This document shows positions 8,694 through 17,866 of a DNA stretch of 64,000 bases, in pieces. This stretch comes from Roseovarius pelagicus (lineage in GTDB: Bacteria > Pseudomonadota > Alphaproteobacteria > Rhodobacterales > Rhodobacteraceae): the NCBI RefSeq assembly GCF_025639885.1, contig NZ_CP106738.1:2790001-2854000 (forward strand), read 5' to 3'. Position 1 is the first letter of the stretch. Every line of letters starts with the position of its first letter. Under the pieces are notes generated by a model. It was not told the origin of the DNA, did no database searches, and saw nothing but the letters and a program-made list of their open reading frames with translations. Both the position numbers and the translations under genes were made by a program.

Positions 8694-9076
8694 GACCCGC
8701 CCGCCCACGTACCAAACGCGAGCCGACCATCGCATTGATCAACATCGTGTTTCTGATGCTTGTCTTCTTCATGGTCGCAGGTACGCTCGCGCAGCCACTC
8801 GACCCGGCGCTTGATCTGGTTCGCACCACTGATCTGGAGGGACGTGCGCCACCGGACGCGCTGGTGATTAGCGCCGATGGTGTACTCACGTATCACGGGA
8901 CAGAGATCACATCGGCGGCCGCGTTCGTGCCGCGCCGCGAGGATGAGGCCGGCCCCGAAGTTCGGCTTGTCCCCGACCGTGATCTGCCAGCCCGCGATCT
9001 GATACGCATCGCACGCGAGCTGCGCGGGGCAGGAGCCGCGCGGGTCATCATCGTCACCGAACGAGGTCTGCAATGA
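8690..9076 (+). CDS. exbD: ExbD-like protein (second copy) with Asn in place of the proton-binding Asp
   Basis: A 128-residue ExbD paralogue: basic start, one membrane helix (about 13-33, TIALINIVFLMLVFFMVAG) and a periplasmic domain ending in RVIIVTERGLQ. At the position of the essential Asp it has Asn18 (codon AAC), so this copy should not take up protons itself. It overlaps the first exbD by four bases and tonB by four bases. A mixed ExbD dimer in which only one subunit has the Asp is a reasonable model; a scaffold role is another. Confidence 0.85.
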   Translation: MRPARPRTKREPTIALINIVFLMLVFFMVAGTLAQPLDPALDLVRTTDLEGRAPPDALVISADGVLTYHGTEITSAAAFVPRREDEAGPEVRLVPDRDLPARDLIRIARELRGAGAARVIIVTERGLQ

Positions 9077-10185
9077 TTTCCGCATCGCGTTTCGTGAAAG
9101 TCTGTGCCCTGTCGGGCGCGATCGTGCTGCATGGCGCGCTGGGCTGGGCCCTGATGACCGGGACCGATATAGAGGTTGAGGGCAGTACAGGTGCGCAGGA
9201 GGCCCGGCTAGGCACCAGCTTTGCCGATATGGTTGCGGGCACAATTGAGGCAGATGACAGCCAAGACACGCTGACCGCAGACCCACCGGAATCCATTACA
9301 GAGGCGGAAAAGATCATTCCCGACGAAGCGACGAAGGCGGACCCGCCGAGCCTGAGTCACACACCTGTGCCCGATACCACGCCGGATGCGCCGAAAGTGG
9401 AGGTTAGACAACCAGATACGCCGGTTCAAACGCGTATGCCTGCGCCTGACGCGCTGCCAGATACGCCCGACGCCGCCTTGGCCGAGAATGTTACGCCAAC
9501 TGTGCCGCTGGCCGCTGATGCAGTACCGACGATCGCTGCCCTCAGCCCGCCTCCTGAGGTGGCGAAGCCACTGAAACCAACTCCGGCACAGCCGTCCGAG
9601 ATGACGCCGCCCGACCAAACAGAACCGGAATTAACCACGCCGCTTGCGCCTGATATGGCGCAGGATGTTATCAAAGCGCAGGACAATCCATCCTCTGCGG
9701 TTGCGCGATCGTTACGTCCGCAAAGACGCAGCGAGGCATTTGAAGAGAAACACAAGCAAGCACGCCCGCCAAAGTCCGCAAAGAAGCGGACAAAGAAACA
9801 ACCTGCTGTGACCGCACGCGGGAATTCCAATCAGAACGCTACGGCCGGATCCGCGACCGGACAGGCCGCTGCCAAGGCAACGACATCTGGGAACGCGCAA
9901 GGGCACTCCAATGCCGCTGGCAATGCGGCGGCCAGCAATTATCCCGGTCTGGTGATGAAGAAGATTTCGCGCGTGTCGCGACCACGCGCCGCCAGCAAGG
10001 GCACCGCCGTCATCGCGTTCAGTATTGCGCCCAGCGGTGCGTTGGCCAGAGTATCGGTGGCGCGCAGTTCCGGCTCGGCGCAGCTTGATCAGGCTGCGGC
10101 GCAAATGATCCGGCGCGCGGCACCGTTTCCTGCGCCACCTGCTGGTGCGCGTCGCGATTTTTCAATCAGTATCAAGGGTCGCTGA
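9073..10185 (+). CDS. tonB: TonB family energy transducer
   Basis: A 370-residue TonB. It has one N-terminal membrane anchor (about 7-28), a very long Pro/Asp/Thr/Ala-rich periplasmic linker (about 60-285) with a basic patch near 225-245 (KSAKKRTKKQ), and a C-terminal TonB domain (about 290-370). In that domain YPGLVMKKISRVSRPRAA, GTAVIAFSIAPSGAL and ARSSGSAQLDQAA match the family fold. It transfers energy from ExbB/ExbD to the outer-membrane receptor, most likely the one at 14573. It is the last gene of the plus-strand operon. Confidence 0.9.
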   Translation: MISASRFVKVCALSGAIVLHGALGWALMTGTDIEVEGSTGAQEARLGTSFADMVAGTIEADDSQDTLTADPPESITEAEKIIPDEATKADPPSLSHTPVPDTTPDAPKVEVRQPDTPVQTRMPAPDALPDTPDAALAENVTPTVPLAADAVPTIAALSPPPEVAKPLKPTPAQPSEMTPPDQTEPELTTPLAPDMAQDVIKAQDNPSSAVARSLRPQRRSEAFEEKHKQARPPKSAKKRTKKQPAVTARGNSNQNATAGSATGQAAAKATTSGNAQGHSNAAGNAAASNYPGLVMKKISRVSRPRAASKGTAVIAFSIAPSGALARVSVARSSGSAQLDQAAAQMIRRAAPFPAPPAGARRDFSISIKGR

Positions 10186-10514
10186 CGCTGCGGCGGGAGA
10201 CAGGATCATACGGACAATCGCCAAAACCTTGGCTCCAATAATCCGACCCAGCGACACATCATCGAGGCCGCCCGCGAAGCAGCAGCCACCATCCACTGGA
10301 CAGACGCGGTCGATACTGCACCGACCGGGGGGCTGCCGGGTACTTTCCATCTGATGCGTGTATTGGATCGTCGTGAGGTCTTTGTGTCTTTGCCGGTATG
10401 GAAAATCTCACGGTCAACGCGGCGGCTATCGAGGCGCAGGGTGATGACAGTATTCATCTGCGCATGATACGTACGCAGTTGCCGGATTTACCCTGCATCA
10501 TCTCTGAGGTCAGG
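10186..10514. other. Gap between tonB and hmuV, possibly with gene remnants
   Basis: No intact gene is evident between these convergent operons. The tonB frame stays open for about 90 codons after its stop, and the stretch 10236-10390 reads like protein (IIEAAREAAATIHWTDAVD, then GTFHLMRVLDRREVFVSL). The theme seems to continue in another frame from the ATG at 10398 (MENLTVNAAAIEAQGDDSIH). This could be a decayed gene with a frameshift, but I do not recognise it. No clear terminator was found. Confidence 0.3.
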
Positions 10515-11303
10515 CTAGTGGGTCAGTTGTGCCATGTGCGGCAGGATGTAGGGCCATCCCGGCGGTGGCGGCGCGTTGACCCGCAGGTGACAACCATAGG
10601 CCTTTGACAGAATTTCATCGGTCAGAACTTCGCGCGGCACGCCCTCTGCCGCGATGCAGCCGTCCTGCATCAGCGCCATTCTGTCAGCATAGAGCGCCGT
10701 GAGGTTCAGGTCGTGCATGACCGTGACCACGCCACCGCCAGCATCGGCGTAGCGGCGGGCCAGTTCCATGATCACCAATTGATGTCCGATATCGAGGCTC
10801 GCAACAGGTTCGTCCAGCAACAGCCAGCTTGGCGTGCCATTCAGCACAGGCTCCCAAACCTGACACAGGACCCGCGCTAGTTGTGTACGCTGCTGCTCGC
10901 CGCCCGAAAGCTCATGATAGTACCGCGACGCGTAATCGGCGAGGCCGACGGCGGCCAACGCCTCTTCCGGGACGCTGGGACGCAGGGCATACGGACCGGC
11001 CTGAAGGCCGATGCGCAGCACCTCTATTACGGTGAACGGAAACGCCATGTTGGTCGCCTGCTGCAGCACGCCGCGGGTGCGTGCCAGATCACGGGCATTG
11101 CGCGCGATGACATTCAGCCCGTTGAGCGTGACGGTGCCACGCGCGCTTTCTTCACCCGACATGATCCGCAACAAGGTGGATTTGCCGGACCCGTTGGGAC
11201 CGACAATTGCAGTCACCTGCCCGGGTCTGGCCGTGAAGTTTACGTCTCGCAGAATGGTTTTCCCGCCGATGGTAAACGTGATGTCGCGCGCGATCATCGT
11301 CAT
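10515..11303 (-). CDS. hmuV: Haemin ABC transporter ATP-binding protein
   Basis: A 262-residue ABC ATPase of the HmuV/FecE type. It has Walker A GPNGSGKS, a signature LSGGEQQRTQLARVL, Walker B WLLLDEPVAS and a switch His in VMHDLNL. The ATG at 11303 overlaps the hmuU stop (ATGA), which fixes the start although the frame is open further upstream. It drives haem import from the periplasm through HmuU. The linker between the signature motif and Walker B is lengthened (CQVWEPVLNGTPSWLLL), as in haem-type ATPases that pair with FecCD permeases. Confidence 0.93.
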   Translation of the reverse strand: MTMIARDITFTIGGKTILRDVNFTARPGQVTAIVGPNGSGKSTLLRIMSGEESARGTVTLNGLNVIARNARDLARTRGVLQQATNMAFPFTVIEVLRIGLQAGPYALRPSVPEEALAAVGLADYASRYYHELSGGEQQRTQLARVLCQVWEPVLNGTPSWLLLDEPVASLDIGHQLVIMELARRYADAGGGVVTVMHDLNLTALYADRMALMQDGCIAAEGVPREVLTDEILSKAYGCHLRVNAPPPPGWPYILPHMAQLTH

Positions 11304-12370
11304 GCCATCAGGCTTCCGCGTTGGCGCAACAGGATCCACAGGAACACGGGCGCGCCGAGGATAGCGGTTATGATGCCGATGGGCAGTTCCGCTGGCGCAA
11401 CGATCAATCGTGCGATCACGTCCGCCCACACCAGCAGGGCCGCACCCAACAGGGCGGAATTTATCAGCAACGGTCCATGGTCCGGTCCAGTGCTCAGACG
11501 CAGAAGGTGCGGCACGACGATCCCGATGAAGCCGATGGTGCCTGCGACCGCGACCGCACTGCCGGTCGCCGCCGCGACGCACAGGATCGCCCACCGTTTC
11601 ATTTGCTGAACTGGTACGCCAAGGTGATGCGCCGCCGCCTCACCCAGCGCCAACGCATTCAGCGCGCGCCCCAACAGCACAGCCCCCCCGACGGCCAACA
11701 CGATCATCGGGCCAGCGGTTGCGACCTTGACCCATGTGGCACCGCCCAACGATCCGAGGTTCCAGAACGTCAAATCACGCAGCTGCGCGTCGTCTGCAAT
11801 GTAGATCAACACGCCCATACACGCCGCCGCCAACGCTGCAAGCGCGATACCACCCAAAAGCATTGTGATCACGGATGTGCGACCGCGGTGTGTCGCAACA
11901 CGATAGAGGACGAAAACGCTGATCCAGCTTCCGAAGAAAGCAGCAAGCGGGATCAGCGCGTTGCCGACGATGTTTTGCACCGCGACGGGTAGCATCGCAC
12001 CCAGCACAATGGCGCTGGTGGCGCCAAGTGCCGCACCGGCACTGACGCCCACGATGCCCGGATCAGCCAGCGGATTGCGAAACAGCCCCTGCAACACTGC
12101 ACCTGAAATCGCCAGCGCCGCACCCACCAGTGCCCCCAGTACCATACGCGGCAGACGGATATCGCGCAGGATCACCTGATCGAGAGTGCTCAGCGGCTCA
12201 CTGCGCAAAAGCTGACCAAATGCGCCCCAAAGCGACGTGCCAGCCGGGCCGATCGCAAGGCTGGCCACCATCGACGCGGCACAAACCAGCGAGAGGATTA
12301 CATGCGCGCGCCGGGCTGTAGTGCGGCGGTCGCGTATATAGCCGGGTGCCGCGGCATCAATCGCCGCCAT
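11300..12370 (-). CDS. hmuU: Haemin ABC transporter permease (FecCD family)
   Basis: A 356-residue FecCD-type permease with about ten predicted membrane segments. Family markers include DIRLPRMVLGALVGAALAISG, GIVGVSAGAALG and the C-terminal IGFIGIVVPHLLRL. It forms the inner-membrane channel receiving haem from HmuT. It starts one base after the hmuT stop and ends overlapping hmuV, so the four genes hmuSTUV form one tight operon. Confidence 0.93.
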   Translation of the reverse strand: MAAIDAAAPGYIRDRRTTARRAHVILSLVCAASMVASLAIGPAGTSLWGAFGQLLRSEPLSTLDQVILRDIRLPRMVLGALVGAALAISGAVLQGLFRNPLADPGIVGVSAGAALGATSAIVLGAMLPVAVQNIVGNALIPLAAFFGSWISVFVLYRVATHRGRTSVITMLLGGIALAALAAACMGVLIYIADDAQLRDLTFWNLGSLGGATWVKVATAGPMIVLAVGGAVLLGRALNALALGEAAAHHLGVPVQQMKRWAILCVAAATGSAVAVAGTIGFIGIVVPHLLRLSTGPDHGPLLINSALLGAALLVWADVIARLIVAPAELPIGIITAILGAPVFLWILLRQRGSLMA

Positions 12371-12371
12371 G

Positions 12372-13280
12372 TCAGCGCCTGCCGTAGAGTGCTGCGCTCA
12401 GGTCGGCCACGGCATCCGGTGTGCGCGGGCCGAACCCAAGCAGATAAAGCCCGTTCATCCGTACGATATGTTCGCTTGCGGCGGCCGGTGTCGGTCTGAT
12501 CGCGGGCATGTTGAACAGCACGTCGTCGGCCACCGCATGATCGCCGCTCCGGTCCATCATCAGGATCACATCGGGTGCTGCGCTGGTGATCGCCTCATCG
12601 CTCAGCAGCTTGTACCCCTGCACGCCCGCAATCGCGTTCACTCCACCTGCCAGACGGATCATGGCATCAGCTTGCGTGCCGGTGCCGGAGGCCATGATGC
12701 GGCCACTTTGGGTGCTGAGGATGAACAGCACGCGTTTGGGAGCATCGGCTGCCATTTCGGTGGCTTCCATGGTCACACGGCGCATGTCTACCTCGACCTG
12801 ATCTGCCAACGTCTTGGCAGCCTCTGCCACGTCGAGCGCGGCACCGATGGCGCGGATTTTGGTGCCGATGCCCGGACCGTCCATTGCGGGTTCCAGCATC
12901 TCAAACCGCACACCGGCGCTTTGCAGCACGTCGATCACTTCGGGCGGGCCCGCATCAGCCTCGCTAAGAATTAGCGTCGGGTTCAGAGACAGCACACCTT
13001 CGGCAGAGAGCGCCCGCATGTAACCGACATCAGCCAGCGTCTCGGCTTCGGGCGGGTAGGACGACGTGGTGTCGCGGGCGACCAACCGTCCCTCCTGTCC
13101 TAGCGCATAGACGATCTCGGTCACCGATCCACCGATCGAGACGACGTCACCGGACCCTGCGGCATGCAGGGGTTTCTGGAACGGAAGGAAACCGACGAAC
13201 ATCACCGTCGTCAGAGCGATCGTGGTGGCCGTCATCAAGGACATGCGTGATCCGCAGGATTTCGAACGCCGCCACATCAC
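12372..13280 (-). CDS. hmuT: Haemin periplasmic binding protein
   Basis: A 302-residue class III substrate-binding protein. An N-terminal signal anchor of about 40 residues contains the hydrophobic stretch LMTATTIALTTVMFVGFLPF; the mature part begins near AGSGDVVSIGGSVTEIVYAL, which matches HmuT/ShuT. Haem-binding HmuT proteins use a Tyr; the expected region here is SSYPPEAETLADVGYMRAL. The ATG overlaps the hmuS stop. The signal peptide may begin at the internal MSLMTATT (Met13), which would give a more standard length. Confidence 0.9.
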   Translation of the reverse strand: MMWRRSKSCGSRMSLMTATTIALTTVMFVGFLPFQKPLHAAGSGDVVSIGGSVTEIVYALGQEGRLVARDTTSSYPPEAETLADVGYMRALSAEGVLSLNPTLILSEADAGPPEVIDVLQSAGVRFEMLEPAMDGPGIGTKIRAIGAALDVAEAAKTLADQVEVDMRRVTMEATEMAADAPKRVLFILSTQSGRIMASGTGTQADAMIRLAGGVNAIAGVQGYKLLSDEAITSAAPDVILMMDRSGDHAVADDVLFNMPAIRPTPAAASEHIVRMNGLYLLGFGPRTPDAVADLSAALYGRR

Positions 13281-14353
13281 ACGTTCTCCTCAACTGCGGC
13301 ATCCGGCAAAGCACCGACCAGCGCGCGCCATTCGGGGCGGCTGTCGCGGCCTTCCTTACCGACGCCGAATATCTGAAAGATCAACCCGCCATCGGCATCG
13401 AACGCCTCGAGCGACATGGCCGGGCCGCGTTGCGTCGGCTTGTCGACCGCCCAAACCTCAGCCACGTGATCCAACCGCAGATGCAAGTTAAAGCGCGGGT
13501 CCATCACGTTTTGCCACGGCCCCATCGGATGAAGTTTGACCACCGGGCCAGTATGGATCTGGATGCAGCCGCGATTGCCGACAAAGATCATGACTTCCGT
13601 GCCATCCCTCGCGAGCTGCTCCAGCGCGGTGTTGACCGCTTGCGGGGCCAGCGGGCGCACAAGCGGCGCGCCAGCGATCCGGTAAGCGCCCAACCGGTTC
13701 ATTTTGAGCTTGGACGTGAGGCGCATGAACTGGTGCGTGTCGGTCATCCGCATCCATTCCTTGCGCAGAATATCGACCTTACCCATGTCCGACTTTGCAG
13801 GTTCCGTCGGTTTGCGAGGTGCTGTCGCCAACGCTTGGCTCTGATCATCGACGGGCAAATCGGCTAACAACGCGTCCCACGCGCCGGGCTGCGATGTGCT
13901 CCGCAGGAAAATCTTGTGAACTGCGTCGCCTGCCGCATCGAACACCTGCAGCGACCGACGCGGGCCGTCATCGGTGGGTTTTTCCACCATAAAGGCGTGT
14001 TTCCACTGGCTGGGAAAAATGCGCAGATCAATCTCTTCGGTCAGGACCATCGCGGCGTGATTGCCCGGATGGTAGTCCTCATAGGTGCCGACCTTTTCGC
14101 TGACGCAGCTTTCGTTGCGGGTCAGGGCCATCACTTCGCCCAAGGTCATAGCGGCGCCCATTATCCGGTCGGGATGGGCATCGATTCGCGTGGCGGTGAT
14201 ACCACAGGAGGCGGCGACCAATTGCGCCTCGCTGATGCCCAGCTTCGTCGCCAGATCGCGGTCGCGCAGTTTGGGGTGTTCGGCCTGTGCGGCGCGGATG
14301 TCTTCGGGGCTCAGCTCTACGGGGCTCGGATTTATGGGATCAGCCAATTTCAT
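13277..14353 (-). CDS. hmuS: HmuS family haem-utilisation / haem-degrading protein
   Basis: A 358-residue cytosolic protein built of two repeated HmuS/ChuS halves (about 20-180 and 195-350). The halves share patterns such as MALTRNESCVSEKVGTYEDY in the first and MIFVGNRGCIQIHTGPV in the second. HmuS-family proteins bind haem delivered by HmuTUV and either degrade it or pass it to a haem oxygenase. It is the first gene of the minus-strand hmuSTUV operon and divergent from the receptor gene, so one iron-controlled region probably governs both. Confidence 0.9.
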   Translation of the reverse strand: MKLADPINPSPVELSPEDIRAAQAEHPKLRDRDLATKLGISEAQLVAASCGITATRIDAHPDRIMGAAMTLGEVMALTRNESCVSEKVGTYEDYHPGNHAAMVLTEEIDLRIFPSQWKHAFMVEKPTDDGPRRSLQVFDAAGDAVHKIFLRSTSQPGAWDALLADLPVDDQSQALATAPRKPTEPAKSDMGKVDILRKEWMRMTDTHQFMRLTSKLKMNRLGAYRIAGAPLVRPLAPQAVNTALEQLARDGTEVMIFVGNRGCIQIHTGPVVKLHPMGPWQNVMDPRFNLHLRLDHVAEVWAVDKPTQRGPAMSLEAFDADGGLIFQIFGVGKEGRDSRPEWRALVGALPDAAVEENV

Positions 14354-14450
14354 ACTCTTGCATTAGGGTCAGAGAGGGATGGCTGCGCGGCGTACATTGA
14401 AACGCTTGCGTGGCTAATCTGCGTGTCTTCGATATCACAGATTATTCTTG

Positions 14451-14461
14451 ACTAATTTAGT
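14451..14461. promoter_or_regulatory. Candidate iron-responsive operator between hmuS and the receptor gene
   Basis: The palindrome ACTAA-T-TTAGT, within CTTGACTAATTTAGTATGAT, is the clearest dyad in the 219-base divergent region. Position and AT content suit a Fur-, Irr- or IscR-type iron regulator of alphaproteobacteria, and it may overlap a TTGACT -35 element. Which regulator binds cannot be told from sequence alone. Confidence 0.4.
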
Positions 14462-14572
14462 ATGATTCATTTATCCGGCACAAGACCCGATTTTCAGGGA
14501 AGTCAAAAATATACCGCGCCAGCCTTTGCAAGCCACGGTTTAGCCAAACCCGTTATGCAAAAGGATACCGTC

Positions 14573-16585
14573 ATGAGACACCAAACGCGCGCGAGCCTTC
14601 GAGGCACCACTGCCCTGTGCCTGATCTTGACCACCGCCGCGCCCGCAGTCGCGCAGGATGCCATTCCGCAGGATGGCGGATTTCTGGGCACGATTCTACT
14701 GGGCGAAAGCAAACGTGAGGTGCGCACCGACACGGCCGTGCCCGTGACCGAAATCGACCAGACAGAGATCGACGACAGGCAGGCAGGCACGGTGGCAGAG
14801 TTGATCGATTCCGTACCCGGCGTGACTTTGGTCAATGGCGCGACGCCACAAGGGTCCGGCATCACGATCCGCGGCTACGGCACGACCGGATCATTCGGCA
14901 CGGACCAGAAAATCCTGATCCAAGTCGATGGAGCGACACGCGGCAGTGAAGAGCTTTATCGCATTGGCAACCAGTTGTTCACCGATCCCGCGCTTTACAA
15001 GGAAGTTGAAGTGCTGCGTGGCACCATTGGGTCGTTCGAATATGGCTCCGGTGCGGTCGGCGGTGTTGTCCGGCTTGAAACCAAGGACGCCTCGGACTTC
15101 ACGGGTGGCACGCCGGGTTTCGCCTACCGCCAGACGCTGGAATTTGCGTCCAACGGCAACGGTCTGACATCATCCAGTATTCTCGCATGGCAACCCACAG
15201 AAAAATTGGAGTTCCTTGCAAACTACACGCGCCGGATCACTGATCCGCAAGAGGATGGGAACGGGTCGCTGATCAATCCCGCAGGCGGGCAGACGAATGA
15301 TCCATCCTGGTTGATCAAGGGCAAATACACCTTTGGCGACGGTGACAACCAGTCTCTGAGTTTCACCCATACTGAAACCGAATCGAGTCAAGATGACGTG
15401 CCATATGACAGCTTCGGTCTCGCGAACTTTGGGAACGTGGATCGTTCAGTGCGAAGTGCGACGTCGATTTTGCGCTACAACTTTAATCCCGTCGGCAACG
15501 ATCTGGTGGATATGACGCTGCAATATTCCTACGCAGACGAAGAGATCAACCAGACCGCGATCATCCCCGGCAATCCGTTGCTGGACGCAGATCACCGATA
15601 TGAAACGACGACCGTTACGCTAAAGAACACGTCGCTTTTCGCGACTGGCGTTATCAACCATGACCTGACGACGGGCGTTGAGTACATCAAGCGCAAGCGC
15701 AAGGACGCGAACTCGGCACCGGGCGGCGAAGACAACCGGTGGGCCATCTTCGCGATCAACGAAATGTCGTTCGGTGGCGGTTGGACCCTGACGCCTGCAC
15801 TGCGCTACGAGACGTCCAAGATCAAAGGCGACACTGCGCCCAACAATGGCAGTTTTTCGCATGACGCAATGATGGGCGGCATTTCGCTGCGCTACGGCTG
15901 GGACAATGGATTTTCGGTGTTCGGCTCTGCGGCCTACACCGAAGTGATGCCGATCATCGACGATCTGGACAATGCGGCGCGCATACAGGACAGCGAAAAA
16001 TCCCGCACGTTCGAGTTGGGCTTTGCCTATGAGCGCGAGGATGCCATCAGAGCAGGCGACAGCCTGTCGTTCAAGTTGAACGTCTATGACACGGAACTCT
16101 GGGACGTGACGTCCTATGTGACCAACACCGCGGTCTTTGGACCGCCCAATTTCGTCCCGTTGGACAAGGTCAACACGCAAGGTGTCGAGATCGAGGCCGC
16201 TTACGCCATGGCGTCGGGGTTCTACATGGACCTCAACGCGAATTTTGCCGATGGCAAAGAGACGACGGGTGTGGGCGTCCGGCAGGACTGGCGCAATCAG
16301 GCGGCGAACAGTCTGCGTCTGACTGTGGGGCAGAAATTTGCCAACGCCTACGATGTCAGCTGGGAAATGGTCGCGAACGACGCGGTGACAACCAACGGCG
16401 TACGATATTCCAGTTTCGTCGCACATAACCTGCGCGCGACCGTCGCGCCCGACAGTGGTGTGTGGAAAGGGACGGAAATCCGGTTCGGGATCGAGAACGT
16501 GTTCGACAAGCAATACACCCAAAACCTATCGACACGCCCGGCGGCGGGCCGGAATTTCAAGCTGACGTTCGCCAAGCAGTTCTGA
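14573..16585 (+). CDS. hmuR: TonB-dependent outer-membrane receptor (haem-type locus)
   Basis: A 670-residue TonB-dependent receptor. I choose the ATG at 14573, which has AAGGA seven bases upstream and begins a good signal peptide (cleavage after AVAQ); the frame is open back to 14462. A TonB-box-like segment is followed by the plug domain (VAELIDSVPGVTLVNG, then ITIRGYGTTGS) and a beta-barrel ending in a terminal Phe (TFAKQF). Context with hmuSTUV and tonB indicates haem uptake. I do not see the FRAP or NPNL motifs usual in HmuR/HemR receptors, so the ligand may be different. The symbol is tentative. Confidence 0.82.
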   Translation: MRHQTRASLRGTTALCLILTTAAPAVAQDAIPQDGGFLGTILLGESKREVRTDTAVPVTEIDQTEIDDRQAGTVAELIDSVPGVTLVNGATPQGSGITIRGYGTTGSFGTDQKILIQVDGATRGSEELYRIGNQLFTDPALYKEVEVLRGTIGSFEYGSGAVGGVVRLETKDASDFTGGTPGFAYRQTLEFASNGNGLTSSSILAWQPTEKLEFLANYTRRITDPQEDGNGSLINPAGGQTNDPSWLIKGKYTFGDGDNQSLSFTHTETESSQDDVPYDSFGLANFGNVDRSVRSATSILRYNFNPVGNDLVDMTLQYSYADEEINQTAIIPGNPLLDADHRYETTTVTLKNTSLFATGVINHDLTTGVEYIKRKRKDANSAPGGEDNRWAIFAINEMSFGGGWTLTPALRYETSKIKGDTAPNNGSFSHDAMMGGISLRYGWDNGFSVFGSAAYTEVMPIIDDLDNAARIQDSEKSRTFELGFAYEREDAIRAGDSLSFKLNVYDTELWDVTSYVTNTAVFGPPNFVPLDKVNTQGVEIEAAYAMASGFYMDLNANFADGKETTGVGVRQDWRNQAANSLRLTVGQKFANAYDVSWEMVANDAVTTNGVRYSSFVAHNLRATVAPDSGVWKGTEIRFGIENVFDKQYTQNLSTRPAAGRNFKLTFAKQF

Positions 16586-17073
16586 GGTCGGGCCTAACCA
16601 GCGTGAGGGTTGCCGGTTGCCAGGGCTGATAGTCCGACTATGCCCACTGCTGCGAGTACGAAGGTGGAGGAAAGCACCTTCGTGCAACTGATGTTGCGGA
16701 AGGAGATATCTAGCCAGTTCTTGACGCGGATTAGGCTAATCTCCATCCACTCGCGGTACATTGGCTTTCGGGTGCTAAGTGATCGGTGCCTAGCGGTATT
16801 TGCGCGCTGGAATTCAGGGTTTGATGTCCTTGTCTTCAAAGGCTTTGCGGTACCAGAATGCGGTTTATCAACTTCGTTATGTACTTAAGCCGGAGCACCG
16901 CGATCCAGCAGAGGGCCGCGAGCTCAGCTTCAGACCCGCCGCTGCCGCGATCGGGAAACCCTGCTGAACCGTCATTCTAGCGACGGACCTCGCACACGCG
17001 AGGGCGCTTTCGTCGCCTGCTTTCGAAGGGCAATCTCAGCCGAAGGCGGTGATGCAGCCCTGAAGCGCGAACT
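16586..17073. other. Large intergenic region after the receptor gene
   Basis: About 490 bases with no recognised gene, between the receptor gene and bztD, which converge. A minus-strand frame at 16594-16839 could encode 81 residues with one hydrophobic segment near its end (VLSSTFVLAAVGIVGLSALA), and a 47-codon plus-strand frame at 16824-16967 reads like protein, but neither is supported by context. A 9-bp stem (ACGAAGGTG/CACCTTCGT) lies at 16658-16683 and a CCTCGC/GCGAGG stem at 16988-17003; neither has a T-tract. It may be a remnant of lost genes. Confidence 0.3.
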
Positions 17074-17844
17074 TTAGTGGGTCAGGATCTGGCTCAGGAA
17101 CTGCTGAGTGCGGTCAACACGCGGGTTGTCAAAGAAGGCGTCGGGAGTGTTCTCTTCGACAATTTCGCCCTCATCCATAAAGATCACCCTGTCGGCGACG
17201 GATCGGGCAAAGGACATTTCGTGGGTGACGCACAGCATTGTCATACCGGTGCCGGCCAATTCGATCATCACATCAAGCACCTCTTTGATCATCTCGGGAT
17301 CCAGAGCCGAGGTGGGTTCGTCGAACAGCATGATCGAGGGGCTCATACAGAGCGATCTGGCGATGGCCACCCTTTGTTGTTGACCGCCCGATAACTGACC
17401 GGGGTATTTATCCTTTTGCTCGGAAATACCGACCCGATCCAGATACCGCAGGGCGATTTCCTCTGCTTCGGCGCGTGGCATGTTGCGTGCCCAGACCGGA
17501 GCAAAGCACAGATTGTCGAGAATGGTCATATGCGGAAACAGGTTGAACTGCTGAAAGACCATGCCGACCTCGCGGCGAATCTGAGTGATGTTCTTGCTAC
17601 TTTCATTCAGCAAGGTGCCGTTGACGTTGATGATCCCTTCCTGATGTTGCTCCAGATGGTTGATGCAGCGGATCAGTGTCGATTTCCCCGACCCGGACGG
17701 GCCGCAGATAACAATACGCTCCCCTTTGGTGACGCTGAGGTTGATGTCCTTGAGAACATGGAAATCACCGAACCATTTATTGACACCGTTCATCTCGATG
17801 ACGATTTCTTCGGATGCGATCTGGCTTTCGATTTTGACGGTCAT
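17074..17844 (-). CDS. bztD: General L-amino acid ABC transporter, ATP-binding protein
   Basis: A 256-residue polar amino-acid ABC ATPase (AapP/BztD/GlnQ type). It has Walker [24 protein letters not shown], Walker [13 protein letters not shown] and the switch His in VTHEMSFA. The ATG at 17844 is preferred; the frame is open far upstream but that part overlaps bztC. It energises uptake of glutamate, glutamine, aspartate and other amino acids. It is the last gene of the bztABCD operon. Confidence 0.93.
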   Translation of the reverse strand: MTVKIESQIASEEIVIEMNGVNKWFGDFHVLKDINLSVTKGERIVICGPSGSGKSTLIRCINHLEQHQEGIINVNGTLLNESSKNITQIRREVGMVFQQFNLFPHMTILDNLCFAPVWARNMPRAEAEEIALRYLDRVGISEQKDKYPGQLSGGQQQRVAIARSLCMSPSIMLFDEPTSALDPEMIKEVLDVMIELAGTGMTMLCVTHEMSFARSVADRVIFMDEGEIVEENTPDAFFDNPRVDRTQQFLSQILTH

Positions 17845-17866
17845 GAACGTCTCCGCAGGTTCGGTG

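Noticed and set aside
15620..16522. A 300-codon minus-strand frame inside the receptor gene
   Set aside because: It is a shadow of the beta-barrel coding sequence, with no ribosome site and no family resemblance.
16594..16839. An 81-residue minus-strand frame with one hydrophobic segment
   Set aside because: No ribosome site and no operon context; it could be chance or a remnant, so it is noted only in the intergenic entry.
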